A DNA stretch of 64,000 nt from Citrobacter gillenii. GTDB lineage: Bacteria > Pseudomonadota > Gammaproteobacteria > Enterobacterales > Enterobacteriaceae. A program made the translations under genes and the position numbers. The stretch covers positions 434,001 through 498,000 of the forward strand of contig NZ_SUQN01000001.1 of assembly GCF_013337685.1 (NCBI RefSeq), given 5' to 3'. A model generated the notes under the pieces. The model was given only the letters and a program-made list of their open reading frames with translations, was not told where the DNA came from and made no database searches. Below, in pieces: positions 35,820 through 46,431 of this stretch; position 1 is the first letter of the stretch, and each line of letters opens with the position of its first letter.

Positions 35820-37505
35820 ATGAAAACGCTGCTGATTATTGACGCTAATCTCGGCCAGGCTCGCGCTTACATGGCGAAAACCCTGCTTGGAGCGGCGGCA
35901 CAAAAAGCGCATCTGGATATTATCGATAATCCGAATGATGCAGAGATGGCGATTGTCCTGGGTGACACCCTCCCTAACGACAGTGCGCTGAACGGCAAAA
36001 AAGTTTGGCTGGGAGATATCTCCCGTGCGGTGGCGCATCCTGAACTGTTCCTGAGCGAAGCGAAAGGTCATGCGAAACCCTACAGCGCACCGGTTGCGGC
36101 AGCGCCTGTAGCTAGCAGTGGCCCCAAACGCGTGGTGGCGGTAACGGCCTGTCCGACCGGCGTGGCGCATACGTTTATGGCGGCGGAAGCCATTGAAACT
36201 GAAGCCAAAAAACGCGGCTGGTGGGTGAAGGTTGAAACCCGTGGTTCAGTAGGCGCAGGCAATGCGATCACCCCGGAAGAGGTGGCGCAGGCCGATCTGG
36301 TGATTGTGGCGGCGGATATTGAAGTTGATCTGGCGAAATTTGCCGGAAAACCGATGTACCGCACCTCTACCGGACTGGCGCTGAAGAAAACCAAGCAAGA
36401 GCTGGATAAAGCCGTAGACGAAGCGACGCCGTACCAGCCTGTAGGGAATGGGCAGTCCGGAGCAACAGAAGGTAAGAAAGAGAGCGCAGGTGCATACCGT
36501 CACCTGCTGACCGGCGTGTCTTACATGCTGCCGATGGTGGTTGCCGGTGGTCTGTGTATTGCACTGTCTTTTGCCTTTGGTATTAAAGCATTTGAAGAGC
36601 CGGGCACACTGGCTGCGGCGTTGATGCAAATTGGCGGCGGTTCAGCCTTTGCGCTCATGGTGCCGGTTCTGGCGGGTTATATTGCATTTTCCATCGCTGA
36701 CCGTCCCGGTCTGACGCCGGGTCTTATCGGCGGTATGCTGGCGGTTAGTACAGGTTCTGGCTTTATTGGTGGGATTATCGCCGGTTTCCTTGCCGGTTAC
36801 GTGGCGAAACTCATCAGCACCAAGCTGAAGCTGCCGCAAAGTATGGAAGCGCTGAAACCAATCCTGATCATTCCGCTGCTATCGAGCCTGGTGGTTGGGC
36901 TGGCAATGATTTACCTGATTGGTAAACCGGTTGCCGGTATTCTGGAAAGCCTGACCCACTGGCTGCAAACCATGGGAACGGCGAACGCAGTGCTGCTTGG
37001 GGCGATTCTTGGCGGCATGATGTGTACCGACATGGGCGGTCCGGTCAACAAAGCGGCGTATGCTTTCGGTGTCGGCCTGCTCAGTACGCAGACGTATGCA
37101 CCGATGGCGGCTATTATGGCGGCGGGGATGGTTCCCCCTCTGGCGCTGGGTCTGGCTACGCTGGTGGCGCGTCGTAAATTCGACAACGCACAGCGTGAAG
37201 GGGGCAAAGCGGCTCTGGTGCTGGGCCTGTGCTTCATCACCGAAGGGGCGATCCCGTTCGCCGCCCGTGACCCGATGCGTGTGCTGCCATGCTGCATCGT
37301 CGGTGGCGCGTTGACCGGCGCACTGTCGATGGCGGTGGGTGCGAAGCTGATGGCGCCTCACGGCGGCCTGTTTGTGCTGCTGATCCCTGGCGCGATTACG
37401 CCGGTAGTGGGATACCTGCTGGCGATTATTGCCGGTACGCTGGTAGCGGGTCTGTCTTATGCCTTCCTGAAACGTCCAGAAGAGGACGCGGTGGCGAAAG
37501 CATAA
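35820..37505 (+). CDS. fruA: Fructose PTS permease FruA (EIIB'BC)
   Basis: Membrane transporter of the fructose PTS, 561 residues, importing fructose as fructose 1-phosphate. A degenerate B' domain fills residues 1-85, and an Ala/Pro linker follows. The active EIIB domain has Cys111 in VTACPTGVAHTFMAAEAIE. The membrane EIIC domain starts near 225 with VSYMLPMVVAGGLCIALS and contains the conserved GGMMCTDMGGPVNKAAYAFG and FITEGAIPFAARDP motifs. Last gene of the operon. Confidence 0.96.
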   Translation: MKTLLIIDANLGQARAYMAKTLLGAAAQKAHLDIIDNPNDAEMAIVLGDTLPNDSALNGKKVWLGDISRAVAHPELFLSEAKGHAKPYSAPVAAAPVASSGPKRVVAVTACPTGVAHTFMAAEAIETEAKKRGWWVKVETRGSVGAGNAITPEEVAQADLVIVAADIEVDLAKFAGKPMYRTSTGLALKKTKQELDKAVDEATPYQPVGNGQSGATEGKKESAGAYRHLLTGVSYMLPMVVAGGLCIALSFAFGIKAFEEPGTLAAALMQIGGGSAFALMVPVLAGYIAFSIADRPGLTPGLIGGMLAVSTGSGFIGGIIAGFLAGYVAKLISTKLKLPQSMEALKPILIIPLLSSLVVGLAMIYLIGKPVAGILESLTHWLQTMGTANAVLLGAILGGMMCTDMGGPVNKAAYAFGVGLLSTQTYAPMAAIMAAGMVPPLALGLATLVARRKFDNAQREGGKAALVLGLCFITEGAIPFAARDPMRVLPCCIVGGALTGALSMAVGAKLMAPHGGLFVLLIPGAITPVVGYLLAIIAGTLVAGLSYAFLKRPEEDAVAKA

Positions 37506-37521
37506 TTTCTGCTGCTGATAC

Positions 37522-37549
37522 AAAAGGGCCGAATCATCGGCCCTTTTTT
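37522..37549 (+). terminator. fruBKA operon terminator
   Basis: Arms AAGGGCCGA and TCGGCCCTT with a four-base loop, followed by TTTTA, 18 bases after the fruA stop. Confidence 0.92.
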
Positions 37550-37568
37550 ATTCACTCAATCCACCCGA

Positions 37569-38426
37569 TCAGGCGGCGGCAGAATCGGTTTGCTGTGCTT
37601 TCAGCCAGGCGATTTCTTCCGCCCAGATATCTGGATTGATGGTTTCCAGCACCAGCGGAATGCCGTCAAAACGGTCATCCTGCATAATCCAGCGGAAGGC
37701 GTCGTGACCGATATTGCCTTCACCTAAGCTGTGATGGCGGTCAACGCGGCTGCCAAACGTGCTTTTGGCATCGTTCAGGTGCATCCCACGTAAATAGTTA
37801 AAGCCGACAATACGTTCGAATTCGGCAAAGGTCTTTTCACACTCGGCGGCGCTTCGCAGATCGTATCCGGCGGCGAAGGCGTGGCAGGTATCAATGCAGA
37901 CGCCCACGCGGGATTTATCTTCTACGCCATCGATAATGGCGGCCAGATGCTCAAACTTAAAGCCAAGATTGCTGCCCTGCCCGGCGGTGTTTTCAATAAC
38001 TGCGGTTACGCCCTGGGTCTGCGCGAGGGCAATGTTGATGGACTCGGCAATGCGTGCCAGGCATTCGTCTTCCGGGATCTGCATTAAATGGCTGCCCGGA
38101 TGAAAGTTAAGCAGGGATAACCCCAGCAGCTCGCAACGCTGCATTTCATCAATAAAGGCATCGCGTGATTTTTCCAGCGCCTCGCTGACCGGGTGGCCGA
38201 GGTTAATCAGGTAGCTGTCGTGAGGAAGAATTTGTGCGCTGCTAAAGTGATACTTTTCGCAGGCCGACTTGAAGTCATCAATGACGTCAGTAGTCAACGG
38301 CGCGGCGCGCCATTGGCGCTGATTTTTGGTGAACAGGGCGAATGCGGTGGCATCGATTTCTGCGGCGCGAATAGCGGCATTGGCCAGACCGCCAGCGGCG
38401 CTTACGTGCGCTCCAATATATTTCAT
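37569..38426 (-). CDS. nfo: Deoxyribonuclease IV (endonuclease IV, Nfo)
   Basis: Metal-dependent apurinic/apyrimidinic endonuclease of base excision repair, 285 residues. The TIM-barrel family motifs are [14 protein letters not shown] at the start, [38 protein letters not shown] and [25 protein letters not shown], which supply the tri-zinc ligands. ATG 38426 matches the E. coli start; a 14-codon upstream extension is not conserved. Confidence 0.96.
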   Translation of the reverse strand: MKYIGAHVSAAGGLANAAIRAAEIDATAFALFTKNQRQWRAAPLTTDVIDDFKSACEKYHFSSAQILPHDSYLINLGHPVSEALEKSRDAFIDEMQRCELLGLSLLNFHPGSHLMQIPEDECLARIAESINIALAQTQGVTAVIENTAGQGSNLGFKFEHLAAIIDGVEDKSRVGVCIDTCHAFAAGYDLRSAAECEKTFAEFERIVGFNYLRGMHLNDAKSTFGSRVDRHHSLGEGNIGHDAFRWIMQDDRFDGIPLVLETINPDIWAEEIAWLKAQQTDSAAA

Positions 38427-38575
38427 AATTGATTCCCCAAATAGTTCGAGTTGCAGGACAAAACGCAATACGTTTTGAGCAGCGCCTGCAACTCGAAATA
38501 TGACGGGAAAAACCCGCCATACTCAAATACAAAAGGGGAGAGTATAGCGGGTCAACGGGGGTTAGTCGTGTTTGA

Positions 38576-39625
38576 TTATGCCATTACGCTGTGAATCAAA
38601 ACGTTGATTGCACCACCACCGACAATCAGCCAGACAAACAGCACCAGCGCCATCAGTAACGGTTTGGCACCGGCCTTTTTCAGCGCGCTGACGTGAGTGG
38701 TCAGCCCAAGTGCGGCCATCGCCATTGCCAGCAGCACGGTATCGAGGGTGACCAGCATGTTCACCACAGACTGCGGCAGCAGGTGGAACGAGTTAAATAT
38801 CGCCACCACAATGAACAGGATGGCAAACCACGGAATGGTGATTTTGCTCTTTTCGCCGCCGTTAGCCGGAGACAGTTGTTTCACACGAGCGGCCAGCAGG
38901 ATGAGGAACGGAGCCAGCATCATGACACGCAGCATTTTGGCAATAACGGCTGCGTTTTCTGCATCCGGGTTAATCGCATGTCCGGCAGCGACAACCTGTG
39001 CGACTTCATGCATGGTTGACCCAATGTAAATCCCATAGGTTTCAGGGCTAAACCAGTGCGAAAGCAACGGATACATCGCCGGGTACAGGAAGATAGCAAT
39101 GGTACCGAAGATGACCACGGTGGCGACAGCGACCGTCACTTTACTGGCTTCTGCTTTCACGACCGGCTCTGTTGCCAGTACCGCCGCGGCACCACAAATG
39201 CTGCTCCCGGCGCCAATCAGCCAACTGGTGTGTTTGTCCAGACCAAACACCTTCTGGCCGAGGAAGCAGGCAAGCATAAAGGTGCTGGTCAGCGTCAACG
39301 CATCGATCACAATCCCGCTGACACCCACGTCAGCAATCTGCGAGAAGGTGAGACGAAAGCCGTAAAGGATGATCCCCAGTCGCAATAAATGTTGTTTCGC
39401 AAACAGTACGCCGCCGTCACAGCTTTTCCAGATGTGCGGATAGACGGTGTTGCCGAGGACCATCCCCAGTAAAATGGCTAAGGTGAGGGCGCTGAACCCG
39501 GCCCCCGCAACCGCGGGGATAGAACCACCCCATAACGCGGCTCCGGTGATGACTGCGCTCAGGGCAAGCCCCGGAATAAAATGCCACACTGTACGTCGAT
39601 GATTCTTTAGGGCGAGTTCGGTCAT
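38576..39625 (-). CDS. yeiH: YeiH family inner membrane protein (UPF0324, putative sulfate exporter family)
   Basis: A 349-residue protein with about ten membrane segments. Conserved family stretches are [66 protein letters not shown] and [14 protein letters not shown]. Databases name the family a putative sulfate exporter; transport has not been shown here. ATG 39625 follows AGGAGGGG. It is divergent from the LysR gene yeiE, the classic sign of regulator and target. Confidence 0.9.
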   Translation of the reverse strand: MTELALKNHRRTVWHFIPGLALSAVITGAALWGGSIPAVAGAGFSALTLAILLGMVLGNTVYPHIWKSCDGGVLFAKQHLLRLGIILYGFRLTFSQIADVGVSGIVIDALTLTSTFMLACFLGQKVFGLDKHTSWLIGAGSSICGAAAVLATEPVVKAEASKVTVAVATVVIFGTIAIFLYPAMYPLLSHWFSPETYGIYIGSTMHEVAQVVAAGHAINPDAENAAVIAKMLRVMMLAPFLILLAARVKQLSPANGGEKSKITIPWFAILFIVVAIFNSFHLLPQSVVNMLVTLDTVLLAMAMAALGLTTHVSALKKAGAKPLLMALVLFVWLIVGGGAINVLIHSVMA

Positions 39626-39756
39626 AACCCCTCCTGTCAATGGAATGATTTCTTGGAGAAAATAGTAAGGTGAAGTGGTTTAAAAATAAAATTGATTATA
39701 TATTTATAATTAATCTGAATAAGTGGTAAACACGGGCCATCTAGAGGAAAACGACC

Positions 39757-40626
39757 ATGCATATCACCCTGCGACAACTTGAAGTATTTGCCGAGGTACT
39801 GAAAAGTGGCTCGACAACCCAGGCCTCTGTCATGCTGTCATTGTCGCAATCCGCAGTGAGCGCAGCGCTGACTGATTTAGAAGGCCAGCTTGGCGTACAG
39901 CTGTTCGATCGCGTAGGTAAACGTCTGGTGGTCAATGAGCACGGGCGTTTACTCTATCCCCGCGCGTTGGCGCTGCTTGAGCAAACGGCCGAGATAGAAC
40001 AGCTTTTCCGGGAAGATAATGGGGCGATTCGCGTCTATGCCAGCAGCACCATCGGCAATTACATTTTACCTGCCATGATTGCCCACTATCGTCATGATTT
40101 TCCCGATCTGCCGTTGGAACTGAGCGTGGGGAACAGCCTGGACGTAATTAATGCCGTACTGGATTTCCGGGTCGACATTGGACTGATAGAAGGGCCATGC
40201 CACAGTACGGAAATCATCTCAGAACCCTGGCTGGAGGATGAGCTGGTGGTGTTTGCTGCACCGACGTCACCGCTGGTAAAAGGTCCCGTTACGCTGGAAC
40301 AACTGGCGGCTTCACCGTGGATCCTGCGTGAGCGCGGGTCCGGTACGCGTGAATTGGTGGATTACCTACTGTTATCTCATTTGCCGCGATTTCAGATGGC
40401 CATGGAGTTGGGTAACTCCGAGGCCATTAAGCATGCTGTGCGTCATGGGTTAGGGATTAGCTGCCTGTCACGTCGGGTGATTGAGGAGCAGCTACAGGCG
40501 GGAACGCTGAGTGAAGTGCCTGTACCGTTACCGCGTTTAGTCCGTACTCTTTGGCGTGTCCATCACCGTCAAAAACATCTCTCCAATGCGCTGCTGCGCT
40601 TTTTACGCTACAGCGACCAGCAGTAG
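39757..40626 (+). CDS. yeiE: LysR-type regulator YeiE
   Basis: LysR-family regulator of 289 residues. The N-terminal helix-turn-helix ([40 protein letters not shown]) precedes a CysB-like effector domain from about 85. In Salmonella and Cronobacter, YeiE is reported as a sulfite-responsive regulator. Its divergent neighbour yeiH is a plausible target, with 131 AT-rich bases between them. Confidence 0.9.
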   Translation: MHITLRQLEVFAEVLKSGSTTQASVMLSLSQSAVSAALTDLEGQLGVQLFDRVGKRLVVNEHGRLLYPRALALLEQTAEIEQLFREDNGAIRVYASSTIGNYILPAMIAHYRHDFPDLPLELSVGNSLDVINAVLDFRVDIGLIEGPCHSTEIISEPWLEDELVVFAAPTSPLVKGPVTLEQLAASPWILRERGSGTRELVDYLLLSHLPRFQMAMELGNSEAIKHAVRHGLGISCLSRRVIEEQLQAGTLSEVPVPLPRLVRTLWRVHHRQKHLSNALLRFLRYSDQQ

Positions 40627-40786
40627 GGCGGCGATATTTTTTCAGGCAGCATGCCGACTATTTTCGGCTTTACTTATAATCCACGGCCAGTCATGAAGGT
40701 CTCTTATAACAGCGTATTTGTGCCGGAAGAATGCCATTTCGTCTGCTACAATCGCGCCTCATTTTTTGGATGGATAGCATTTTCCC

Positions 40787-42262
40787 ATGGTTTCCGAAAC
40801 TAAAACCACAGAAGCGCCCACGCTACGTCGTGAACTGAAGGCGCGCCACCTGACGATGATTGCCATTGGCGGTTCCATCGGTACGGGTCTTTTCGTTGCA
40901 TCTGGTGCAACCATTTCTGCGGCGGGTCCAGGCGGCGCGCTGTTTTCCTATATTCTGATTGGCCTGATGGTGTACTTCCTGATGACCAGTCTCGGTGAAC
41001 TGGCTGCGTACATGCCGGTTTCTGGTTCGTTCTCCACTTACGGTCAGAACTATGTAGAAGAAGGCTTTGGCTTCGCGCTGGGCTGGAACTACTGGTACAA
41101 CTGGGCGGTCACCATTGCCGTCGACCTGGTCGCTGCGCAGTTGGTGATGAGCTGGTGGTTCCCGGATACGCCAGGCTGGATCTGGAGTGCGCTGTTCCTG
41201 TGCGTCATCTTCCTGCTGAACTACATCTCTGTTCGCGGTTTTGGTGAAGCAGAGTACTGGTTCTCGCTGATCAAAGTCACCACCGTTATTATCTTCATCG
41301 CGGTTGGCGTGCTGATGATTTTCGGCATCTTCAAAGGCGCTCAGCCGGTGGGCTGGAGCAACTGGACTACGGGAGATGCACCTTTCGCCGGTGGCTTTGC
41401 AGCCATGATTGGTGTGGCGATGATCGTCGGCTTCTCCTTCCAGGGTACTGAACTTATCGGTATTGCGGCGGGTGAATCTGAAGATCCTGAGAAGAACATT
41501 CCGCGCGCGGTGCGTCAGGTGTTCTGGCGAATCCTGCTGTTCTATGTGTTCGCGATCCTGATTATCAGCCTGATTATTCCGTATACCGATCCAAGCCTGC
41601 TGCGCAACGATGTGAAAGACATTAGCGTCAGTCCGTTTACGCTGGTCTTCCAGCACGCGGGCCTGCTTTCTGCGGCTGCGGTAATGAACGCTGTGATCCT
41701 GACCGCGGTGCTGTCGGCGGGTAACTCCGGTATGTATGCCTCAACGCGCATGCTCTACACCCTGGCATGCGACGGCAAAGCGCCGCGTATTTTCGCCAAA
41801 TTGTCTCGTGGCGGCGTCCCGCGTAATGCGCTGTATGCGACCACGGTGGTGGCAGGTTTGTGTTTCCTGACCTCTATGTTTGGCAACCAGACCGTGTACC
41901 TGTGGCTGCTGAACACCTCCGGTATGACGGGCTTTATCGCCTGGCTGGGGATTGCCATCAGCCACTATCGCTTCCGTCGCGGTTATGTGATGCAGGGGCG
42001 TGATATAAACGATCTGCCGTATCGTTCAGGCTTCTTCCCGCTGGGACCGATCTTTGCGTTCGTGCTGTGCCTGATAATCACCCTGGGGCAAAACTACGAA
42101 GCGTTCCTGAGAGACACCATTGACTGGGGTGGCGTGATGGCGACCTATATTGGTATTCCGCTGTTCCTGATTATCTGGTTCGGCTATAAACTGACCAGAG
42201 GGACGCGTTTCGTGCGTTACAGCGAAATGCAATTCCCGGATCGCGTGAAGAAATCGTCTTAA
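40787..42262 (+). CDS. lysP: Lysine-specific permease LysP
   Basis: Proton-driven lysine importer of the amino acid-polyamine-organocation superfamily, 491 residues and twelve membrane segments. It opens with RRELKARHLTMIAIGGSIGTGLFVASG, the substrate-binding region of helix 1, and keeps VGFSFQGTELIGIAAGESEDP in helix 6. LysP also tethers CadC in E. coli. A TACAAT -10 like element lies at 40747-40752. The gene ends at a strong terminator. Confidence 0.95.
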   Translation: MVSETKTTEAPTLRRELKARHLTMIAIGGSIGTGLFVASGATISAAGPGGALFSYILIGLMVYFLMTSLGELAAYMPVSGSFSTYGQNYVEEGFGFALGWNYWYNWAVTIAVDLVAAQLVMSWWFPDTPGWIWSALFLCVIFLLNYISVRGFGEAEYWFSLIKVTTVIIFIAVGVLMIFGIFKGAQPVGWSNWTTGDAPFAGGFAAMIGVAMIVGFSFQGTELIGIAAGESEDPEKNIPRAVRQVFWRILLFYVFAILIISLIIPYTDPSLLRNDVKDISVSPFTLVFQHAGLLSAAAVMNAVILTAVLSAGNSGMYASTRMLYTLACDGKAPRIFAKLSRGGVPRNALYATTVVAGLCFLTSMFGNQTVYLWLLNTSGMTGFIAWLGIAISHYRFRRGYVMQGRDINDLPYRSGFFPLGPIFAFVLCLIITLGQNYEAFLRDTIDWGGVMATYIGIPLFLIIWFGYKLTRGTRFVRYSEMQFPDRVKKSS

Positions 42263-42282
42263 GCATTTTGGCAAGAAATAAC

Positions 42283-42318
42283 AAAAAACCCCGGCAGGGT
42301 AAATGCCGGGGTTTTTTA
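42283..42318. terminator. Bidirectional terminator between lysP and the TonB receptor gene
   Basis: Arms AAAAACCCCGGCA and TGCCGGGGTTTTT with A and T runs on opposite sides. It lies between two convergent genes and can serve both. Confidence 0.94.
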
Positions 42319-42329
42319 TTGCGCCAAAC

Positions 42330-44315
42330 TTAGAAGTTATAGGTCAGGCCAACCGTGTAACGACGACCATCGAGTATGGTGTCATAGGTCTCGTAATCGA
42401 TTTGCTTATCCAGCACGTTGTACACGCCAGCGGTGGCCAGCACATCCTTGCTCACGTAGTAACGCACACCAACATCGACTTGAGTATAGGACGGTGTCCC
42501 TTGAGCCATCGACGTACGGCTCAGGTACTCAGAGGTTTTCCCGCGCAGGTTCAGACGGCTCCAGAATCCGAGATCCTGCGTGGCCTGCCAGTCCAGCGTG
42601 GTGTTAAACATATGCTTCGGCATTTTGTTTAACGGCTGACCGGAGAACTGACCGCTTTTCTGTTCAGATTCGGTGAACGTGTAGTTTGCCGTCCAGTTGA
42701 GATCGGAGGTGATTTTCCAGCCGAAGGTGGATTCTACGCCGCGCATATTGGCTTCATCGACGTTAACGCGATCGCTGACAAAATCATAGTGGGTTCCGCC
42801 GATGGTACAGGCCGGATCGGCGCTGCTGTTACAGCGGCGAACTTCGGTGATCTTGTCTTTGAAGTCGGTGTTGAACAGCGTCACGCCCGCGTTGAGGTCG
42901 TTGCCGTTATCCCACAGCAGGCCGATTTCTTCGCTCAGGCTCTTTTCCGGTTTCAGATCCGGGTTGCCCACAATGATGCCGTTCAGACGACCACCGCCAG
43001 TCACCTGTCCCCAGCTTGCTGACGACTGGCGCAGATCCGGCGCGCGGTAACCTGCAGACACGCCGCCTTTCAGGGTCCATTGATCGCTGAGATGCCATAC
43101 GCCGTAGCCGCGTGGTGTCCAGTTATCACCGTAGTTTTCATCTTTATCCATACGCAGGCCGCCGGTCAGCGTGAAGGTATCGGTTACGGCCCATTCATCT
43201 TCAGCAAACAGCGCCCAGCTCCAGCGGGTCAGCTTGTTCAGACCGTCTGCCGCTTCCAGCTGGTTACCATTATCGCGCAGTTTTTCATAACGGTACTGTC
43301 CGCCTGCCGTCAGGGTATGTGCCCCGAGGAAAATCTGGTTCTGATTGTTAAAAATAGTGTTATAGGACTTCATCTGACGACCCGGGTTATCGGTCTCTTC
43401 CTGCTGAATATAGCTGGTGGTGTTGAAGTCGTCGTAGTAACCGCTGTGGGTTAATGAATATGTCGTGTGCACATACTTGTTTTCGCTTTTGCTGTTTGGC
43501 TTACAGCTTCCGTTGCGACAGCTTTCTTCTGCTGTGGATTTACCTGGCGTACTGTCGCGATCCTGCAGTTCACGGGCGTAATCGAAGTCAATGTCGTTTT
43601 TATCATCCGGCGTAAGGTTCAGGGTTAATCCCCCATTACGCATACGCTGTTCGTTATAACCATTGACGATTTCATCTTCGGCACGGTGAGAGAATAACCC
43701 GGTGACTTTTGCGCCGAGTAATCCGTCAATCAGCGGCCCGGACGCATAGGCGTTAGTCTGGTAAATATCGCCGGAGTCACGGTCTTCCTGGAAGGTGGCG
43801 TCACCATGTAGAGAACCACTCCAGCCTTTGGTATTCGATACCTTTTTGGTGATCACGTTAATCACCCCGCCCATTGCATCGGAGCCGTACAGCGATGACA
43901 TGGGGCCACGGATCACTTCGATGCGTTCAATGGATTCCAGCGGCGGCAGCCAGCCTTGTTCAATGCCGGAGTTATCGCTGTTCGGTCGCGTGCCGCGTGT
44001 GCTGATCCGCTTACCGTTGACCAGGAAGAGCGTGTACTGCGAGGCCATCCCGCGGATGCTGATATCACTGCTGCTACCGCCACCCGTGACGACGACGCCA
44101 GGCACGTCTTTGAGCGCATCGGTGACATCGCGGTAGGCTTTATCCTCAATTTGCTGCTTGGTGATCACAGAAATAGAGGCGGGGGCATCCTGAATCTTTT
44201 GCTCGAAACCGGTCGCGGTGACCACTACGGTATCCTGGTCAGCGGCATAGACGAGTGATGGGAGGCTGGCGACGCATACTGCGGCAGCAACGGCCCTAAC
44301 GTGAGGTATAGTCAT
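42330..44315 (-). CDS. TonB-dependent catecholate siderophore receptor at the cirA locus (IrgA/FepA-type)
   Basis: Outer-membrane siderophore receptor, 661 residues. The signal peptide ends VYA-ADQ, followed by a TonB box-like DTVVVTA. The plug domain has APASISVITKQQIEDKAYRD and RIEVIRGPMSSLYGSDAMGGVINVITKK. The barrel ends with a C-terminal aromatic (LTYNF). It holds the position of E. coli cirA between lysP and yeiG. The sequence agrees poorly with E. coli CirA as I recall it and resembles the Vibrio IrgA or FepA branch more. ATG 44315 is preferred over 44324 because GGA then lies at a normal distance. Control by Fur is indicated upstream. Exact ligand is unknown. Confidence 0.88.
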   Translation of the reverse strand: MTIPHVRAVAAAVCVASLPSLVYAADQDTVVVTATGFEQKIQDAPASISVITKQQIEDKAYRDVTDALKDVPGVVVTGGGSSSDISIRGMASQYTLFLVNGKRISTRGTRPNSDNSGIEQGWLPPLESIERIEVIRGPMSSLYGSDAMGGVINVITKKVSNTKGWSGSLHGDATFQEDRDSGDIYQTNAYASGPLIDGLLGAKVTGLFSHRAEDEIVNGYNEQRMRNGGLTLNLTPDDKNDIDFDYARELQDRDSTPGKSTAEESCRNGSCKPNSKSENKYVHTTYSLTHSGYYDDFNTTSYIQQEETDNPGRQMKSYNTIFNNQNQIFLGAHTLTAGGQYRYEKLRDNGNQLEAADGLNKLTRWSWALFAEDEWAVTDTFTLTGGLRMDKDENYGDNWTPRGYGVWHLSDQWTLKGGVSAGYRAPDLRQSSASWGQVTGGGRLNGIIVGNPDLKPEKSLSEEIGLLWDNGNDLNAGVTLFNTDFKDKITEVRRCNSSADPACTIGGTHYDFVSDRVNVDEANMRGVESTFGWKITSDLNWTANYTFTESEQKSGQFSGQPLNKMPKHMFNTTLDWQATQDLGFWSRLNLRGKTSEYLSRTSMAQGTPSYTQVDVGVRYYVSKDVLATAGVYNVLDKQIDYETYDTILDGRRYTVGLTYNF

Positions 44316-44448
44316 TTGTATCATTCCATTTAAATGAATCTAACTGCGTGTCATGTGAAAGGCCATGACAATTGTATGTATTTGTCTTTTAAGGACTCTT
44401 TTCAGTAAAGAAGCGGAGGGATTGTACAAAAGTATGAATTTTTGTAAA

Positions 44449-44475
44449 CACAAATGATAATAGAAATCATTTGTG
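44449..44475. promoter_or_regulatory. Fur box upstream of the TonB receptor gene
   Basis: CACAAATGAT and ATCATTTGTG form a perfect 10-base inverted repeat around AATAGAA. The core AAATGATAATAGAAATCATTT fits the Fur consensus GATAATGATAATCATTATC in most places. It lies 134 bases upstream of the receptor start, so iron repression is likely. Confidence 0.75.
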
Positions 44476-44561
44476 TTTGATGTGATATTATGGGAAGTGT
44501 TTATAAAATCAAAGAGATAGCTGTTAAATAAAAAAGGAGAAAAAGTGAAGGAATGATGGAG

Positions 44562-44584
44562 AAACAAAGAGGGCTTGCGCCCTC
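44562..44584 (-). terminator. Terminator after yeiG
   Basis: On the minus strand GAGGGC, GCAA and GCCCTC are followed by TTTGTTT, 7 bases beyond the yeiG stop. Confidence 0.75.
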
Positions 44585-44590
44585 GGGGGG

Positions 44591-45427
44591 TTACTTCAGC
44601 AGATACTGCGCGTGGAAGCGCAGGTGATCTTCAATGAACGACGCAATAAAGTAATAGCTGTGATCAAAGCCTGGCTGGATACGTAACGTCATTGGCCACG
44701 CGGTCTGACGGGCTACCTCCGCCAGTACGGCGGGCTGGAGCTGATCGGCAAGGAACTGATCGCTATCACCCTGATCGATAAGCGTTGGAATTGCCTCTTC
44801 CGGTTTACTGGCTAACATTAATGCGCAGCTGTCCCATTCGGCCCAGGTCGATTTATCCTCGCCCAGATAGGCGCTAAACGCCTTCACGCCCCACGACACG
44901 CGACAGGGGTTAACAATCGGTGCAAAGGCGGAAACGCTGGTGTATCTGCCGGGATTTTTCAGCGCCATAATCAATGCGCCGTGACCGCCCATGGAGTGTC
45001 CGCTGATGGCGCAGCGCTCGCTGACGTTAAAATGCGCTTGGAGAAGCTGCGGCAGCTCATCCCGCAAATAATCATACATGCGGAAATGCGCGGCCCAGGG
45101 AGCCTGGGTAGCATTGAGATAAAAGCCGGCGCCCTGGCCTAAATCGTACCCGTCATCGTTCGCAACGTGTTCACCGCGTGGGCTGGTATCCGGCATCACC
45201 AGTACGATCCCCAACTCAGCCGCAATGCGCTGCGCACCCGCTTTGGTGGTAAAGTTTTCATCATTACAGGTCAGGCCCGACAGCCAGTACAGTACCGGAG
45301 GCGGCGTATTTTCGCACGGCGGTGGGAGAAAAATGCTGAAGGTCATGGTGCAATTTAAGGTGGCGGAATCATGACGCCAGCGTTGCTGCCAGCCTTCAAA
45401 ACAGCGGTGCTCTTCGAGCATTTCCAT
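44591..45427 (-). CDS. yeiG: S-formylglutathione hydrolase YeiG
   Basis: Serine esterase that hydrolyses S-formylglutathione in formaldehyde detoxification, 278 residues of the esterase D family. Nucleophile elbow [12 protein letters not shown] has the catalytic Ser near residue 145, the oxyanion region is [11 protein letters not shown], and the catalytic His lies in [17 protein letters not shown]. In E. coli this is the constitutive partner of FrmB. Confidence 0.94.
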   Translation of the reverse strand: MEMLEEHRCFEGWQQRWRHDSATLNCTMTFSIFLPPPCENTPPPVLYWLSGLTCNDENFTTKAGAQRIAAELGIVLVMPDTSPRGEHVANDDGYDLGQGAGFYLNATQAPWAAHFRMYDYLRDELPQLLQAHFNVSERCAISGHSMGGHGALIMALKNPGRYTSVSAFAPIVNPCRVSWGVKAFSAYLGEDKSTWAEWDSCALMLASKPEEAIPTLIDQGDSDQFLADQLQPAVLAEVARQTAWPMTLRIQPGFDHSYYFIASFIEDHLRFHAQYLLK

Positions 45428-45749
45428 GCACGGCTCCTTGTTGTGTTGAATCTGAATATGTTTGCGAATTCACCATAATACAGATAATTCATGATGCCGT
45501 GAGTAACTTTCACTTCCGCAATGGGCAAACATACATCATCATCTATATAACCTCGCGTTAACACTCCGTATCGACCCGATCGAGCGGTGCATGAAAGCCA
45601 CACGCTGAAAGGCGGTGCCAATTTCAATAATTATCGCGGTGAATACTGGATTATGTGCGCAGCCTCACGCACAATGTTCTGGCTGTGACACAGCCTAAAA
45701 ACTTTGCCCCACGCAGGGCAGAGGCGCCACACCTGCAGGAGAAGAATAA
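45428..45749. other. Intergenic region yeiG-folE
   Basis: A 322-base divergent promoter region. The folE ribosome site GCAGGAGAAG ends 6 bases before its start. I see no ORF, repeat or clear operator. Confidence 0.6.
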
Positions 45750-46418
45750 ATGTCATCACTCAGTAAAGAAGCGGCCCTGGTTCATGAAGCGCTGGTTGCG
45801 CGTGGTCTCGAAACACCGCTGCGCCCGCCCGTGCAAGAGATGGATAACGAAACGCGCAAACGTCTTATCTCCGGCCATATGACCGAGATTATGCAATTGC
45901 TCAATCTCGATTTGAGCGATGACAGCCTGATGGAAACGCCGCATCGCATCGCAAAAATGTATGTCGATGAGATTTTTTCCGGTCTCGATTACGCCAATTT
46001 TCCTAAAATCACCGTCATTGAAAACAAAATGAAGGTTGATGAAATGGTCACCGTTCGTGATATCACGCTGACCAGCACCTGCGAACATCACTTTGTCACT
46101 ATCGATGGCAAAGCGACGGTGGCGTATATCCCGAAAGAATCCGTGATTGGTTTGTCGAAGATTAACCGTATCGTGCAATTCTTTGCCCAGCGTCCGCAGG
46201 TGCAGGAGCGTCTGACCCAACAAATCCTGACCGCACTGCAAACCCTGCTGGGTACCAATAATGTGGCGGTGTCGATTGATGCGGTGCATTACTGTGTGAA
46301 AGCGCGCGGTATTCGCGATGCGACCAGCGCCACTACGACCACCTCACTGGGCGGATTATTTAAATCCAGCCAGAATACGCGTCAGGAATTCCTGCGCGCT
46401 GTACGTCACCACAACTGA
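45750..46418 (+). CDS. folE: GTP cyclohydrolase I
   Basis: FolE converts GTP to 7,8-dihydroneopterin triphosphate, the first step of folate synthesis. The 222-residue protein has the zinc and active-site motifs [22 protein letters not shown] and [26 protein letters not shown], then [25 protein letters not shown]. yeiB starts 13 bases downstream and is probably co-transcribed. Confidence 0.97.
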   Translation: MSSLSKEAALVHEALVARGLETPLRPPVQEMDNETRKRLISGHMTEIMQLLNLDLSDDSLMETPHRIAKMYVDEIFSGLDYANFPKITVIENKMKVDEMVTVRDITLTSTCEHHFVTIDGKATVAYIPKESVIGLSKINRIVQFFAQRPQVQERLTQQILTALQTLLGTNNVAVSIDAVHYCVKARGIRDATSATTTTSLGGLFKSSQNTRQEFLRAVRHHN

Positions 46419-46431
46419 CAAGGGCAGGACC

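Noticed and set aside
36879..37523. 214-codon minus-strand frame over fruA
   Set aside because: His- and Arg-rich translation typical of an antisense shadow of a GC-rich membrane protein gene.
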